The notes beneath the pieces were generated by a model that was not told where the DNA came from, ran no database searches, and was given only the letters and a program-made list of their open reading frames with translations. Below are positions 14,897 through 23,057 of a stretch of 40,514 bases of DNA, piece by piece. A program made the translations under genes and the position numbers. Origin of the DNA: an uncultured Bacteroidales bacterium (lineage in GTDB: Bacteria > Bacteroidota > Bacteroidia > Bacteroidales > Bacteroidaceae); assembly GCA_902788275.1 (NCBI GenBank), contig CADAJV010000011.1, positions 1 to 40,514 on the forward strand, given 5' to 3'. Each line of letters begins with the position of its first letter. Position 1 is the first letter of the stretch.

Positions 14897-15709
14897 TTAT
14901 TTCTGACTGTCAAAGGTGATTACTTTTTTCATGGCGGGTATGAGCACGTTGGCCATCATCTGGTAGCCTTCGTCGTTGGGGTGGAGGGCGGTGTCCATCG
15001 ACATACGGGCAAGGTCACGCTGGCCGCCGCACTCAGCATAGAAGTCGGCCAGGGGGAATCCCTCATACTCGGCTATCTGGCGGATGATGTCAACATAGTC
15101 CTTGAGGTATATGCCGTTGAGGTCGCTCATGCAGTTGTTGGGCAGGTAGCCGCTGAAGCCGTAGGCCTTGCGCGGGGTGCAGAGCACTATCTTGGCCTTG
15201 GGATTGACGGCGAAGATGCGGTCGATGACCATGCGATACCAGTAGGCGAAGCTGTCATTGTTGTTCTTGTTGAGATAGTCGTCAAAGGTGCCGACGGGGG
15301 TAAACTGTCCCCAGTCGTTGATGCCGTGCTCTATGGTGTAGTAGTCGGCCTTGATGACCTGATTGTATGCCGACTTGATGCAGCCGCCGCTGATGCCTTG
15401 GTTGGTCATCTTGGTGAAGTGCAGCTGGTCGAGGGTGCGGTCCATGTAGCCCTTCTCAAAGCGGCCTTGCTTGTCGTAGTCGTTGAGGTAGGTAATGGAG
15501 GTGCCCAGGGCGCACCAATGGGCGTTGATGGTTACCTGGGTGGTGTAGGGCACATTGGCGGGCATCGTGTTGGCCTCGTTGAAGGTGATGCTGTCAACAA
15601 GTGTGGTGTTGTAGTTGGTGGTGTTGCCGCTCTTCTCGTGTACGGTGACGGTCTGTGCGGCGGCGGTGGTTGCTATGGCCAGGGCCAGGGCGAAGATTGC
15701 TGTTTTCAT
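14897..15709 (-). CDS. Secreted SGNH-fold hydrolase
   Basis: A signal peptide (MKTAIFALALAIATTAAAQ) precedes a short Bacteroidales N-terminal strand region (VDSITF). The SGNH/GDSL-like esterase domain covers about 60-270. Block I is ALGTSITYL with nucleophile Ser71; block III is EHGINDW with Asn131; block V is DTALHPNDEGY with Asp239 and His243. The catalytic set is therefore complete. Such enzymes usually cleave ester groups on glycans or lipids; the substrate here is unknown. It is closely related to the last 190 residues of the upstream protein at 15777-18467, which lacks these residues. Confidence 0.85.
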   Translation of the reverse strand: MKTAIFALALAIATTAAAQTVTVHEKSGNTTNYNTTLVDSITFNEANTMPANVPYTTQVTINAHWCALGTSITYLNDYDKQGRFEKGYMDRTLDQLHFTKMTNQGISGGCIKSAYNQVIKADYYTIEHGINDWGQFTPVGTFDDYLNKNNNDSFAYWYRMVIDRIFAVNPKAKIVLCTPRKAYGFSGYLPNNCMSDLNGIYLKDYVDIIRQIAEYEGFPLADFYAECGGQRDLARMSMDTALHPNDEGYQMMANVLIPAMKKVITFDSQK

Positions 15710-15776
15710 ATTGAGTGAGTTTTTTGTTTTTATAGAGATTATAGTAACTACAGGTACTATAGATATTATTGTTTAA

Positions 15777-18467
15777 TTACTGTGCGGCGTCGTATTTCAG
15801 AACCTTGTTGAGACCGTCGGTTACCTCGTTGGCAACGCGCTGGTTTATTTCGTCGGCGCTGATCTCGTCGCTGTAGAACTGTCCGCCGCAGTTGGCGGTA
15901 AGGTCGGCTACGGGATAGCCCTCATATTCACCTATCTCGCGAATCAGGCGGGCATAGGGCAGCAGGTCGGTGCCCTCTTCGCTGTGGCGCGGGGTGCAAA
16001 GCACCACCTTGGCCTCGGTGCTGACGCTGTTGATGAGGTCAATGACCTTGCGCATCCAGAAGGCGAAGCTGCCCGAGTTGGTGCCGTTGACATAGTCCGT
16101 CAGGGTGCCCACGGGGGTGCCGGCGGCGCAGTCGGTGGAGCCGAGCTCCACGGTGTAGTAGTCGGCCTGCTTAATCCTGAGGTAGGCTGAGTTGATCTTG
16201 CCTTCGCCAATGGGGCAGGTCATTACCTGGCTGAAACAGAGGCGGTCGGAGACATAGTCAACGTAGTCGCGGCCTGTCTCAGGGGCCTTGACGCCGGCCA
16301 GGTTGCCGATGGCCAGCCAGCTGCCCTTGACGAGCTTGGTTTGTGAGCCCACGGCGGGCACGGGGTCCTTGGGCGCGGGCTGGGGGTTCTCCAGGTTGTC
16401 CATGGCAGCCTGCAGGGCGGCGATGTCGTCATCGGTGGCTACGCCCGAGTTGAGGATGTCCTTCTGACTCTTGAGCAGTTCCTGCAGGTCGGCGTAGGCC
16501 TGCTGCTTCTCGGCGGAGTCGAAGTAGGTGGAGTGTTCCTCGTCGAGGGTGGCTTCATACATCTGCAGTTCGCAGAGGGTAAAGAATGGGTGGGTCTGGC
16601 CGCTGTTGCAGCGGTTCTGCTGTGTCTTGAGTATGGTGAAACGTACGTACTGATACTCGTCGCGCAGCAGTATGAGGTCGGTGGTCTTGGTCTCCACCAC
16701 GTCGGGGTTCCACGAGGTGTAGTAGTGGGTGATGTCCTGGAATGTCTGGCCGTCCTTGGAGGCGGAGATGAGTATGTCCTTGGCGGCGTCCGCATAGCCG
16801 TAGCCACCGCTGCGGCGTGCCAGCACGGCCTTGAAGGCCTTGATGGGCGCAGCGAGCTTTACTTGCAGATAGTGGGGCACTCCCGGGTCGGCGGGGTTGC
16901 CGTAGGTGGAGTGGAAGAAGGGCGAGCCGGTGGTCTGGCCGTCAATGAGGGAGGCTATGCTGCCCTCCTGGGCCGACTGGGCGTTGCTGGTTATCTGGCT
17001 GGTGGCGGTTATTAGTTTCTTGGTGCCCATCTGGTAGGAGAGCACGGCCTGGCTCAGCGAGTCAGCCTTCTGATGTAGGGCCCTGAGCTGCTCGGTTTTC
17101 TCCTTGGCCTGCATGGCCATGGCGAGCACTTCAATCACGTTGGGGTGAATGGGTATCATCTTCCATGTGGACTGCGAGCCCACGGTGTTGGCGTTAAAGA
17201 GGACTATGTTGCCCTGCTTGCCTGAGCCGCTGGAGTGGCCCTGCGGGTGGTAGGCCTTGTCATAGACATTGTCGGCTATGGTCCACTGGGTATGGCCGAT
17301 GGGGGTGATGACCTGTTCGCGCTCGGGCTCGCTGCCGGTGAGCACGGCGGTGCCGTTGGCGTCAGTTGTGGCGCCTGTGATATACTGGTTGGTGGCAAAG
17401 TTGCGGATGCGGAAGTTGCCGTTGTCGAGAGCCTCAATGTAGAAGGCCTGATAGGGGTCGAGGTCCTGGTAGCTGCCCCAGGCGAGGGTGCCGCTGCCGT
17501 TGTCGAGCATACCCTTGTATTCCTTCTGGTTCTTGAGGAAGTTGGTGTAGGCCGACTGGATATTGTAGTAGCCGGTGGTGATGGGGTTGTAGCTCTGCAG
17601 CATGGCCTGCCAGGCGGCCTCCAGGTCTTGCTGGGCCTGGTTGTAGGTGTCCTCGTCAAAGTCGCCGGTGCTGACGGTGTCGGCGTGCAGCTTGGCGGCG
17701 GCGAAGATGTCAAACTTGTCTTGCGGATAGACGTCGGGCGTGGTGCCGCCGCAGGCAGCGTTCATTGCATCGGCGTTGGCAGCCAGATAGTTAAGCAGGG
17801 CTATCTTGCCTGAGCTGACGGAGTATTCGCTGGCCTTCATGATGGTGAAGGTCTTCCATGTAGAGTTGTTCTTGTAGGTGTTGTAGGCCTCGTCGGGCAC
17901 AGTGATGACGCAGCTGGTGCTGCCGCCGAAGGCGTAGGTGCCCAGCGAGGGCGGGGTGGGAGTGTTGATGTGTACTACCTTGAGGGCGGGGTCGTCAAAG
18001 AATGACCACCCGCCGATTTTCTTTATGGTGGAGGGTAGGGTGGCCTCCTCAAGGCTCTTGCACGAGCCGAAGGCACGGTCGGCGCCCAGGGTGGTGACGC
18101 CCTCGGGCACCACTACGCTCTTGAGTTTGGGGCACTCGGCAAAGGCCCAGAGGGAAATCTCGGTGAACTTGACGGGCGAGTCAAAGGTCAGCTCTTCCAG
18201 GGTCTGACAGCCTTGGAAGGCATTGCCGATGTTGCCCATGGTATAGGTTACGCCGTCCAGCACCATGGTGGCCGGCACGTGGAGGGTCTTGCCCTTAAAC
18301 TCGGTGCGGTTGGTGCCGCTGCCCATACCGGTGACGAAGGTGACAATGCGGGTGCTGGTGTCGAAGTTATAATAGACTCCGTCTATCAGTTTCTTCACCG
18401 TAGCCGCCTGACTGCTCACCGCCACGGCTAAGAGGGCAGCGAACAGGGGGAATAGGGTTTTTCTCAT
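15777..18467 (-). CDS. Secreted LRR / F5-8C-like protein with inactive SGNH domain
   Basis: Signal peptide (MRKTLFPLFAALLAVAVSSQA). Residues about 25-205 are BspA-type LRR_5 repeats (NAFQGCQTLEELTF, WAFAECPKLKSVVVPEGV, AFGSCKSLEEATLPSTIKKIG). Helical linkers follow, then a carbohydrate-binding-like F5/8 type C region at about 480-640 (HYLQVKLAAPIKAFKAVLARR, YVRFTILKTQ). The C-terminal 190 residues align with the neighbouring SGNH enzyme (ADYYTVELG versus ADYYTIEHG, AKVVLCTPR in both). GTS has become GNL, GIND has become GSTD, and the Asp/His block is missing, so this domain should be inactive. It is the first gene of the cluster, with a -7 box at 18531-18538. Confidence 0.85.
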   Translation of the reverse strand: MRKTLFPLFAALLAVAVSSQAATVKKLIDGVYYNFDTSTRIVTFVTGMGSGTNRTEFKGKTLHVPATMVLDGVTYTMGNIGNAFQGCQTLEELTFDSPVKFTEISLWAFAECPKLKSVVVPEGVTTLGADRAFGSCKSLEEATLPSTIKKIGGWSFFDDPALKVVHINTPTPPSLGTYAFGGSTSCVITVPDEAYNTYKNNSTWKTFTIMKASEYSVSSGKIALLNYLAANADAMNAACGGTTPDVYPQDKFDIFAAAKLHADTVSTGDFDEDTYNQAQQDLEAAWQAMLQSYNPITTGYYNIQSAYTNFLKNQKEYKGMLDNGSGTLAWGSYQDLDPYQAFYIEALDNGNFRIRNFATNQYITGATTDANGTAVLTGSEPEREQVITPIGHTQWTIADNVYDKAYHPQGHSSGSGKQGNIVLFNANTVGSQSTWKMIPIHPNVIEVLAMAMQAKEKTEQLRALHQKADSLSQAVLSYQMGTKKLITATSQITSNAQSAQEGSIASLIDGQTTGSPFFHSTYGNPADPGVPHYLQVKLAAPIKAFKAVLARRSGGYGYADAAKDILISASKDGQTFQDITHYYTSWNPDVVETKTTDLILLRDEYQYVRFTILKTQQNRCNSGQTHPFFTLCELQMYEATLDEEHSTYFDSAEKQQAYADLQELLKSQKDILNSGVATDDDIAALQAAMDNLENPQPAPKDPVPAVGSQTKLVKGSWLAIGNLAGVKAPETGRDYVDYVSDRLCFSQVMTCPIGEGKINSAYLRIKQADYYTVELGSTDCAAGTPVGTLTDYVNGTNSGSFAFWMRKVIDLINSVSTEAKVVLCTPRHSEEGTDLLPYARLIREIGEYEGYPVADLTANCGGQFYSDEISADEINQRVANEVTDGLNKVLKYDAAQ

Positions 18468-18530
18468 AATATTTTGGTTGTTTTGTTGATAAAAGGCTCA
18501 GTCGGTGAGGGTACACGCCCCTACAACAAG

Positions 18531-18538
18531 CAAAGATA
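18531..18538 (-). promoter_or_regulatory. -7 box of the secreted SGNH cluster
   Basis: The minus strand reads TATCTTTG, matching TAnnTTTG, about 64 bp before the start at 18467. It probably drives all three genes, since gaps inside the cluster are 67 and 12 bp. Confidence 0.65.
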
Positions 18539-18680
18539 TTACATTTATTTCTTAACAGGTATATTTCCCTACCTTATTTATATAAATAGTGGCATTTTTT
18601 TTGCAAAAAAGTAACGGAAAAGGCAGCCGATAACTATTAATCAATAAACAATAAACGTTGAGTTATACGTCCCCGTCATC

Positions 18681-18783
18681 TTTGGAGTTGCTCTCATATG
18701 CTCCCGCCGCCAAGACGGCTCCCCCCTCTAAGATAGAGGGCGTGGCTGCGAAGCAGCCGGGGGCGTATGAGAGTAACTCCAAA
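18681..18783. repeat. MITE-like 103-bp palindrome
   Basis: Outer arms 18681-18707 and 18757-18783 are imperfect inverted repeats of 27 bp (TTTGGAGTTGCTCTCATA against TTTGGAGTTACTCTCATA). Inside are two smaller hairpins, CCCTCT-aagat-AGAGGG and GGCTGC-gaa-GCAGCC. It carries no gene. The 18468-19020 gap otherwise contains only promoters and a small GCACAC/GTGTGTGC hairpin near 18872-18895. Confidence 0.75.
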
Positions 18784-18958
18784 AATAGCGAAGCGGACAT
18801 TCTTTCGAACGTCAGAACTTTCGAAATCTATTTCATTTCTCCTGTTTTTTTACAAAAGCATAGTTTTTTATTGCACACTCAGCCAAGGGTGTGTGCTAAA
18901 ATGTTCTATTTCACATATTTTATGACATTTTTATTGCACGCGAAACTAAAAAAAATAT

Positions 18959-18966
18959 TAACTTCG
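18959..18966 (+). promoter_or_regulatory. Variant -7 box of the acyl-CoA synthetase gene
   Basis: TAACTTCG, one mismatch from TAnnTTTG and identical to the purA box. A TTG lies about 22 bp upstream. The leader would be about 50 nt. Confidence 0.45.
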
Positions 18967-19020
18967 CGTGGATTTCAGCACACAAGACTCAATGTGTGCA
19001 GACTACACAACGACGATTAA

Positions 19021-20694
19021 ATGATAGAACACTTTCTAAAACAGACGATATTTGCTGACAATGAGGATTACAGGCGCAACCTGGAGTTCACGGTGCCCGA
19101 AAACTTTAACTTTGCCTACGACGTGATGGACCGCTGGGCTGCCGAGGCCCCCGACAGCGTTGCACTGCTATGGGCGCGCGAGAACGGCGAGCACCGCACG
19201 TTCACCTTCCGTCAGGTTAAGGAGGAGAGCGACCGCGCGGCCAGCTATCTGCAGAGTCTGGGCATAGGCCGCGGCGACAAGGTCATGATTATCCTGAAGC
19301 GTCGCTACGAGTTCTGGTTCACCGTGCTGGCCCTGCATAAGCTGGGTGCCATAGCCATACCCGCTACCCACATGCTCACCCGCCGCGACATCGTCTATCG
19401 CAACCAGAAGGCCAACATCAAGGCCATCGTCTGCGTGGGCGACGACTATGTTGTAGAGCAGATAGCCGAGGCCATGCCCGAGAGCCCCTCCGTCGATGTG
19501 CTGGTCAGCGTCGGTCCCATCGTGCCGATGGGCTTCCACAACTGGCACAGGGAGATAGGCAGCGCCAAGCCCTTTGTGCGCCCCACCGAGGTCAACACCA
19601 ATTCCGACGTGATGCTGGCCTACTTCACCAGCGGCACCAACGGCGAGCCCAAGATGGTGGCCCACGACTACACCTATCCCATTGGTCATCTCACCACCGG
19701 AGTCTTCTGGCACAACCTGCACATGGGCAGCATCCACCTCACTGTTGCTGACACCGGATGGGCCAAGGCCGCGTGGGGCAAGCTCTACGGTCAGTGGTTT
19801 GCCGGAGCCACAGTCTTTGTGCTCGACCAGGAGCGATTCAACGCCCAGCGCCTGCTGCAGGCCATCGAGAAATACCGCATCACCTCCTTCTGTGCACCTC
19901 CAACAGTCTATCGCTACCTTGTCCATGAGGATCTCAGCCGCTTTGACCTCAGTTCGCTGGAGTGGTGCACCACCGCCGGTGAGGCCCTCAATCCCTCAGT
20001 ATTCGACCGATTCAAGGCCGCCACAGGCATCAGCCTGCACGAAGGCTTCGGTCAGACAGAGACAACCATGACCCTCGGCACCATGCCCTGGGTGACACCC
20101 AAGCCCGGCAGCATGGGTCTGCCCAACCCGCAGTACAACATAGCCCTGCTACGCGCCGACGGCACGCCATGCGACGATAATGAGAACGGCGAGATATGCA
20201 TCATCACCAGCCAGGGCAAGCCCCTCGGCCTCTTCCTCGGCTACTTCGGCGACGAAGACCTCACCCGCAGCGTATGGCACGATGGCATCTACCATACCGG
20301 CGACGTGGCCTATCGCGACGAGGACGGCTACTACTGGTTCGTGGGACGTACCGACGATGTTATCAAGAGCAGCGGTTACAGGATAGGCCCCTTCGAGGTG
20401 GAGAGCGCACTGATGTGCCATCCCTCCGTAGTGGAGTGCGCCATCACCGGAGTGCCCGACGAGTTTCGCGGCATGGTCGTCAAGGCCACCGTCGTGCTCC
20501 GCGAGGACTGGAAGCCCCGTGCCGGCGAACCCCTCATCAAGGAGCTGCAGGAGCACGTCAAGCGTACCACCGCGCCCTACAAATATCCGCGCATCATCGA
20601 GTTTGTTGACGAGCTGCCCAAGACCATCAGCGGCAAGATACGCCGTGTGGAGATACGCCGGCGCGATGCCGAGAACGCTTCCGAAAACGGATAG
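19021..20694 (+). CDS. AMP-binding acyl-CoA synthetase
   Basis: This ANL-superfamily ligase adenylates a carboxylic acid and transfers it to CoA. The P-loop-like motif YFTSGTNGEPK is at 201-211. VADTGWAKAAWGKLYGQW, EGFGQTETT and YHTGDVAYRDEDGYYWFVGR follow, then DDVIKSSGYRIGPFEVES. The catalytic lysine is probably Lys539 in KTISGKIRR. At 557 residues it matches medium-chain acyl-CoA or acetyl-CoA-like synthetases of Bacteroidales. Exact acid unknown. Codons here are markedly richer in C/G at third positions than in pnp. A bidirectional terminator follows. Confidence 0.92.
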   Translation: MIEHFLKQTIFADNEDYRRNLEFTVPENFNFAYDVMDRWAAEAPDSVALLWARENGEHRTFTFRQVKEESDRAASYLQSLGIGRGDKVMIILKRRYEFWFTVLALHKLGAIAIPATHMLTRRDIVYRNQKANIKAIVCVGDDYVVEQIAEAMPESPSVDVLVSVGPIVPMGFHNWHREIGSAKPFVRPTEVNTNSDVMLAYFTSGTNGEPKMVAHDYTYPIGHLTTGVFWHNLHMGSIHLTVADTGWAKAAWGKLYGQWFAGATVFVLDQERFNAQRLLQAIEKYRITSFCAPPTVYRYLVHEDLSRFDLSSLEWCTTAGEALNPSVFDRFKAATGISLHEGFGQTETTMTLGTMPWVTPKPGSMGLPNPQYNIALLRADGTPCDDNENGEICIITSQGKPLGLFLGYFGDEDLTRSVWHDGIYHTGDVAYRDEDGYYWFVGRTDDVIKSSGYRIGPFEVESALMCHPSVVECAITGVPDEFRGMVVKATVVLREDWKPRAGEPLIKELQEHVKRTTAPYKYPRIIEFVDELPKTISGKIRRVEIRRRDAENASENG

Positions 20695-20752
20695 CTGCTA
20701 ATTTCGAGAACAGCAATTGTAGGGATTCTGACTTTACATACTATATACTAGA

Positions 20753-20785
20753 TAGGCGGCGAACGCAAGTTGTTCGCCGCCTATT
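20753..20785. terminator. Bidirectional terminator
   Basis: ATAGGCGGCGAAC pairs with GTTCGCCGCCTAT around a 7-nt loop, followed by TGGTTTT on the plus strand. It sits between two converging genes, the acyl-CoA synthetase and the LRR protein. Confidence 0.85.
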
Positions 20786-20806
20786 GGTTTTGTCAGGCTG
20801 GGTGTC

Positions 20807-22093
20807 TTATTCATTGCGGAGCCATCCGCTGATGTTGCCTTTCACCTGGTCTCTGGCAAGGTCAGTCCTGACGCCGTATATATTAGGACAGCCGGAGAGG
20901 TCGAGGGTCGTAATCCTGTTTCTGTCGCAATAGAGTGTTTCGAGCTTGGGAGCACCGCTTAGGTCGAGACTTGTGAGGCTGTTTTCGCTGCAATCCAGAA
21001 TATCCAGTTCAAGTTTGCCGGAGAGGTCGAGGCTGGTCAGCTCGTTCTTGGAGCAGAAAAGCCTTTTTATCTCTGGGTTTTTTGACAAATCGAGGCTGCT
21101 CAGTGAATTGGCGACGCAGATGAGGTAGCGGAGCTTGGGGTTGTGGCTCACATCAAGGGAGGTAAGATGGCATTTATAGCATTCCAGGGCTTCCAACTCG
21201 GGGTTGTGGGAAAGGTCGAGGGTGCTGATTTCAGTACTGTTGCATCGCAGTTCCTCCAGGTATTTGAGCATAGTGACGTCGAGCGCGGTGATGGGATTGT
21301 CGCTGCATATCAGGAAGTCCAGGTCGGTGTTGTTGCTTACGTCGAGCGCAGTCAGTCGATTCTTTTGGCAATGCAGTTCCCCGAGCTTGGGATTGTGCGA
21401 CACATCGAGGCTGGTCAGCTCGTTTTCGTAGCAATGCAGGACTTTAAGATTGGGGTTGCAGGTGACGTCTAGCTCTTTTATCTTGGTGGTCATGCAGTAG
21501 AGCTGCGTGAGGGCTATGTTCTTGCTGACGTCCAGATTGCTGATATCGGTGTTTGTGCAGACGAGGCGCTTGAGAGCTTTGTTTCTGGCCACGTCGATAG
21601 AGGAAATGTGGTTTTGGCCGAATGCCAGTTCGGAGAGTTTCCTGTTTTTGGTTACGTCCAGCTTTGTAAGCTGGTTGAAGGCACAATCCAGGGTTTCCAG
21701 TTCTTTGTTCTTGGAGACATCGAGGTTCTTAATCTCGTTGAATTGGCAATTTATATGTCTCAGCGCCTTGTTGGCCGAAACGTCAAGCTCCGTGATAGAG
21801 CAGTGGGAGCAGAACAGTCTCTCGAGAGCGACGAAATGCTCGACTCCTTTCAGTGATTTCAGTTTTTTGTGGTGTACTGACAACTCCTTTACCGAGGCCA
21901 CTTGTGCGGCTGTCAGGGTCTCGCCTTCTGCTACGCCGGTTGCTTCGGCGACTTTGGCGCGGAATATGCTGTCGGGGAAGTTGACGCTGTTTATTGCCAC
22001 CGGCTTAGCCTTCTTGCCGTAGTCTTTGGCGCCGCCGAATGCAAAGATGCTGGCTGCGCTCAGGAGGATAGAAAATATCAATAATTTTTTCAT
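20807..22093 (-). CDS. Secreted leucine-rich-repeat protein
   Basis: Signal peptide (MKKLLIFSILLSAASIFA), then a helical cap (IFRAKVAEATGVAEGETLTAAQ), then about 15 LRRs of 21 residues from about residue 68. The repeat pattern is L..L.C..N.LTSLDVS.NP.L, the internalin-like type with a conserved Cys in most copies. The chain ends shortly after the last repeat with no anchor or sorting tail. Surface LRR proteins of this kind usually bind proteins or host ligands; the partner is unknown. It stands alone, with a promoter at 22167-22174. Confidence 0.85.
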   Translation of the reverse strand: MKKLLIFSILLSAASIFAFGGAKDYGKKAKPVAINSVNFPDSIFRAKVAEATGVAEGETLTAAQVASVKELSVHHKKLKSLKGVEHFVALERLFCSHCSITELDVSANKALRHINCQFNEIKNLDVSKNKELETLDCAFNQLTKLDVTKNRKLSELAFGQNHISSIDVARNKALKRLVCTNTDISNLDVSKNIALTQLYCMTTKIKELDVTCNPNLKVLHCYENELTSLDVSHNPKLGELHCQKNRLTALDVSNNTDLDFLICSDNPITALDVTMLKYLEELRCNSTEISTLDLSHNPELEALECYKCHLTSLDVSHNPKLRYLICVANSLSSLDLSKNPEIKRLFCSKNELTSLDLSGKLELDILDCSENSLTSLDLSGAPKLETLYCDRNRITTLDLSGCPNIYGVRTDLARDQVKGNISGWLRNE

Positions 22094-22166
22094 AGTATAA
22101 AAATTTTAAGGATTTGTTTTCTGTATCGCGGCTGAGAAGGGGAATGCTTCGGTTCTCCAACCGGTG

Positions 22167-22174
22167 CAAATATA
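22167..22174 (-). promoter_or_regulatory. -7 box of the LRR gene
   Basis: The minus strand reads TATATTTG, matching TAnnTTTG, about 75 bp before the LRR start. Confidence 0.6.
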
Positions 22175-22287
22175 CTACATTTTCTGTATGGATAAAGAAA
22201 ATATGCACAATTTTGTATGAATATTTAACAAAAAAAACATAAAGACAATTTTTTGATAAAGAATTACCGTTTTTAGAACTTTTTAGA

Positions 22288-22295
22288 TATCTTTG
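22288..22295 (+). promoter_or_regulatory. -7 box before the etfB fragment
   Basis: TATCTTTG matches TAnnTTTG and lies 19 bp before the ATG of the etfB fragment. It appears to be the original promoter, kept intact. A clear TTTG -33 element is not seen. Confidence 0.5.
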
Positions 22296-22314
22296 TGATA
22301 GGGTGCCAGATGCT

Positions 22315-22407
22315 ATGCGAAGTTGTAGATTAAAAATCGTTGTCTTAGCCAAGCAGGTGCCCGACACGCGTAATGTGGGCCCCGATGCTATGACTCCCGC
22401 GCCATGA
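22315..22407 (+). pseudogene. etfB: 5' fragment of electron-transfer flavoprotein beta subunit
   Basis: The 30-residue frame reads MRSCRLKIVVLAKQVPDTRN and continues VGPDAM before diverging (TPAP) and stopping. LKIVVLAKQVPDTRNVG.DAM is the N-terminal signature of Bacteroidetes EtfB as I recall it; the full protein is about 290 residues. No further EtfB sequence or etfA follows. The break coincides with the start of the 21-bp array. The final stop overlaps an ATG (ATGA) that opens a 36-codon frame of heptads inside the array. Probably a truncated relic rather than a working gene. Confidence 0.75.
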
Positions 22408-22409
22408 AC

Positions 22410-22766
22410 GCGAGAAGCCGTAATCTAAACGCGTTCTCCTGCATCGCAATTGCCTGCTCCTGTGTTCTAAAAGCGAGTAGCTGTAATCTAATCGCGACCT
22501 CCCGCGAAAATTCTTAAGGAATTTGAAATAATTCTTAAGGAATTTTCAAAAATTTCTAAGGAATTTTTTCATATTTCTAAGGAATTTTATAAGATTCCTA
22601 AGTATTTTTCAAAAATCCCTTAAGAATTTTCAAAGATTTCTAAGGAATTTTTCCACGAGCACGCGTTTATTTCGCAGCCTCTCAGCATCTCGTTGCGTTT
22701 CCTTGGTATCTAGTTGCGTTTTCTCGGCTTTAGAAAATTTTTCCTCAGCTTTTTGCGGCGTGAGTA
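22410..22766. repeat. 21-bp tandem array 2
   Basis: About 17 consecutive 21-bp units are in strict phase from 22410. The best conserved are the units starting at 22515, 22536, 22557, 22578, 22599, 22620 and 22641, with core TAAGGAATTTT. The flanking units keep the phase but drift: GCGAG-type starts on the left, and CAGC-, TGGT- or CGGC-type starts on the right. Its right part encodes the C-terminus of the small minus-strand protein at 22630-22959; its left part touches the etfB fragment. No spacers, so not a CRISPR. Confidence 0.8.
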
Positions 22767-22959
22767 AGGCGTTCTGATATTTCCTGCCATTGTAGTACAC
22801 CTCGTCGGGAATCCATATCTCTGGGGCTTCCCTCGGGGCACGCTTAACGTAGGCGGTCTTTTCGCTTTCGGAGAGTACGTCGTAATCTACTCCGCCAATG
22901 GTGAAGGCCTGGACGCTGATGCTGATTATTAACAGGAGGAATGAGAGAATCTTTTTCAT
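22630..22959 (-). CDS. Truncated BspA-like secreted protein ending in array sequence
   Basis: The 109 residues start at ATG 22959 with a signal peptide (MKKILSFLLLIISISVQA). The next part, FTIGGVDYDVLSESEKTAYV, then EIWIPDEVYYNGRKYQN, is the N-terminal cap normally found before BspA-type LRR_5 repeats. Instead of LRRs, the chain passes into charged heptads (AEKTQLD, TKETQRD, AERLRNK) encoded by array 2 and stops inside it. A longer start at 23094 runs through a terminator and is rejected. Either a decayed gene or a small secreted protein with a new helical tail. Confidence 0.6.
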   Translation of the reverse strand: MKKILSFLLLIISISVQAFTIGGVDYDVLSESEKTAYVKRAPREAPEIWIPDEVYYNGRKYQNALLTPQKAEEKFSKAEKTQLDTKETQRDAERLRNKRVLVEKFLRNL

Positions 22960-23004
22960 TTTTGCGGCGGTTTCAGTCTGTTTGTGCAATTTGTATTTTC
23001 GCGG

Positions 23005-23036
23005 CAGAGATACAATGATTAAATTGTGCGGCAAAA
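23005..23036 (-). promoter_or_regulatory. Promoter of the truncated BspA-like gene
   Basis: On the minus strand TTTTG is followed after exactly 19 bp by TATCTCTG (one mismatch to TAnnTTTG). The leader is about 40 nt. An intact promoter suggests the truncated gene is still transcribed into array 2. Confidence 0.6.
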
Positions 23037-23057
23037 TAATTGGTGGTAAAAAGTAAA

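Noticed and set aside
14876-15718. 280-residue plus-strand frame
   Set aside because: Antisense shadow of the SGNH hydrolase gene; Val/Gly-rich composition typical of such shadows.
18658-19020. 120-residue plus-strand frame before the acyl-CoA synthetase
   Set aside because: It runs through the palindromic element and the promoter and resembles no protein.
20807-22093. LRR repeat length of 63 bp as part of the 21-bp phenomenon
   Set aside because: 63 bp follows from the 21-residue LRR fold and needs no DNA-level explanation.
22410-22766. CRISPR array
   Set aside because: Units are contiguous and drifting, with no unique spacers of 25-40 bp and no cas genes nearby.
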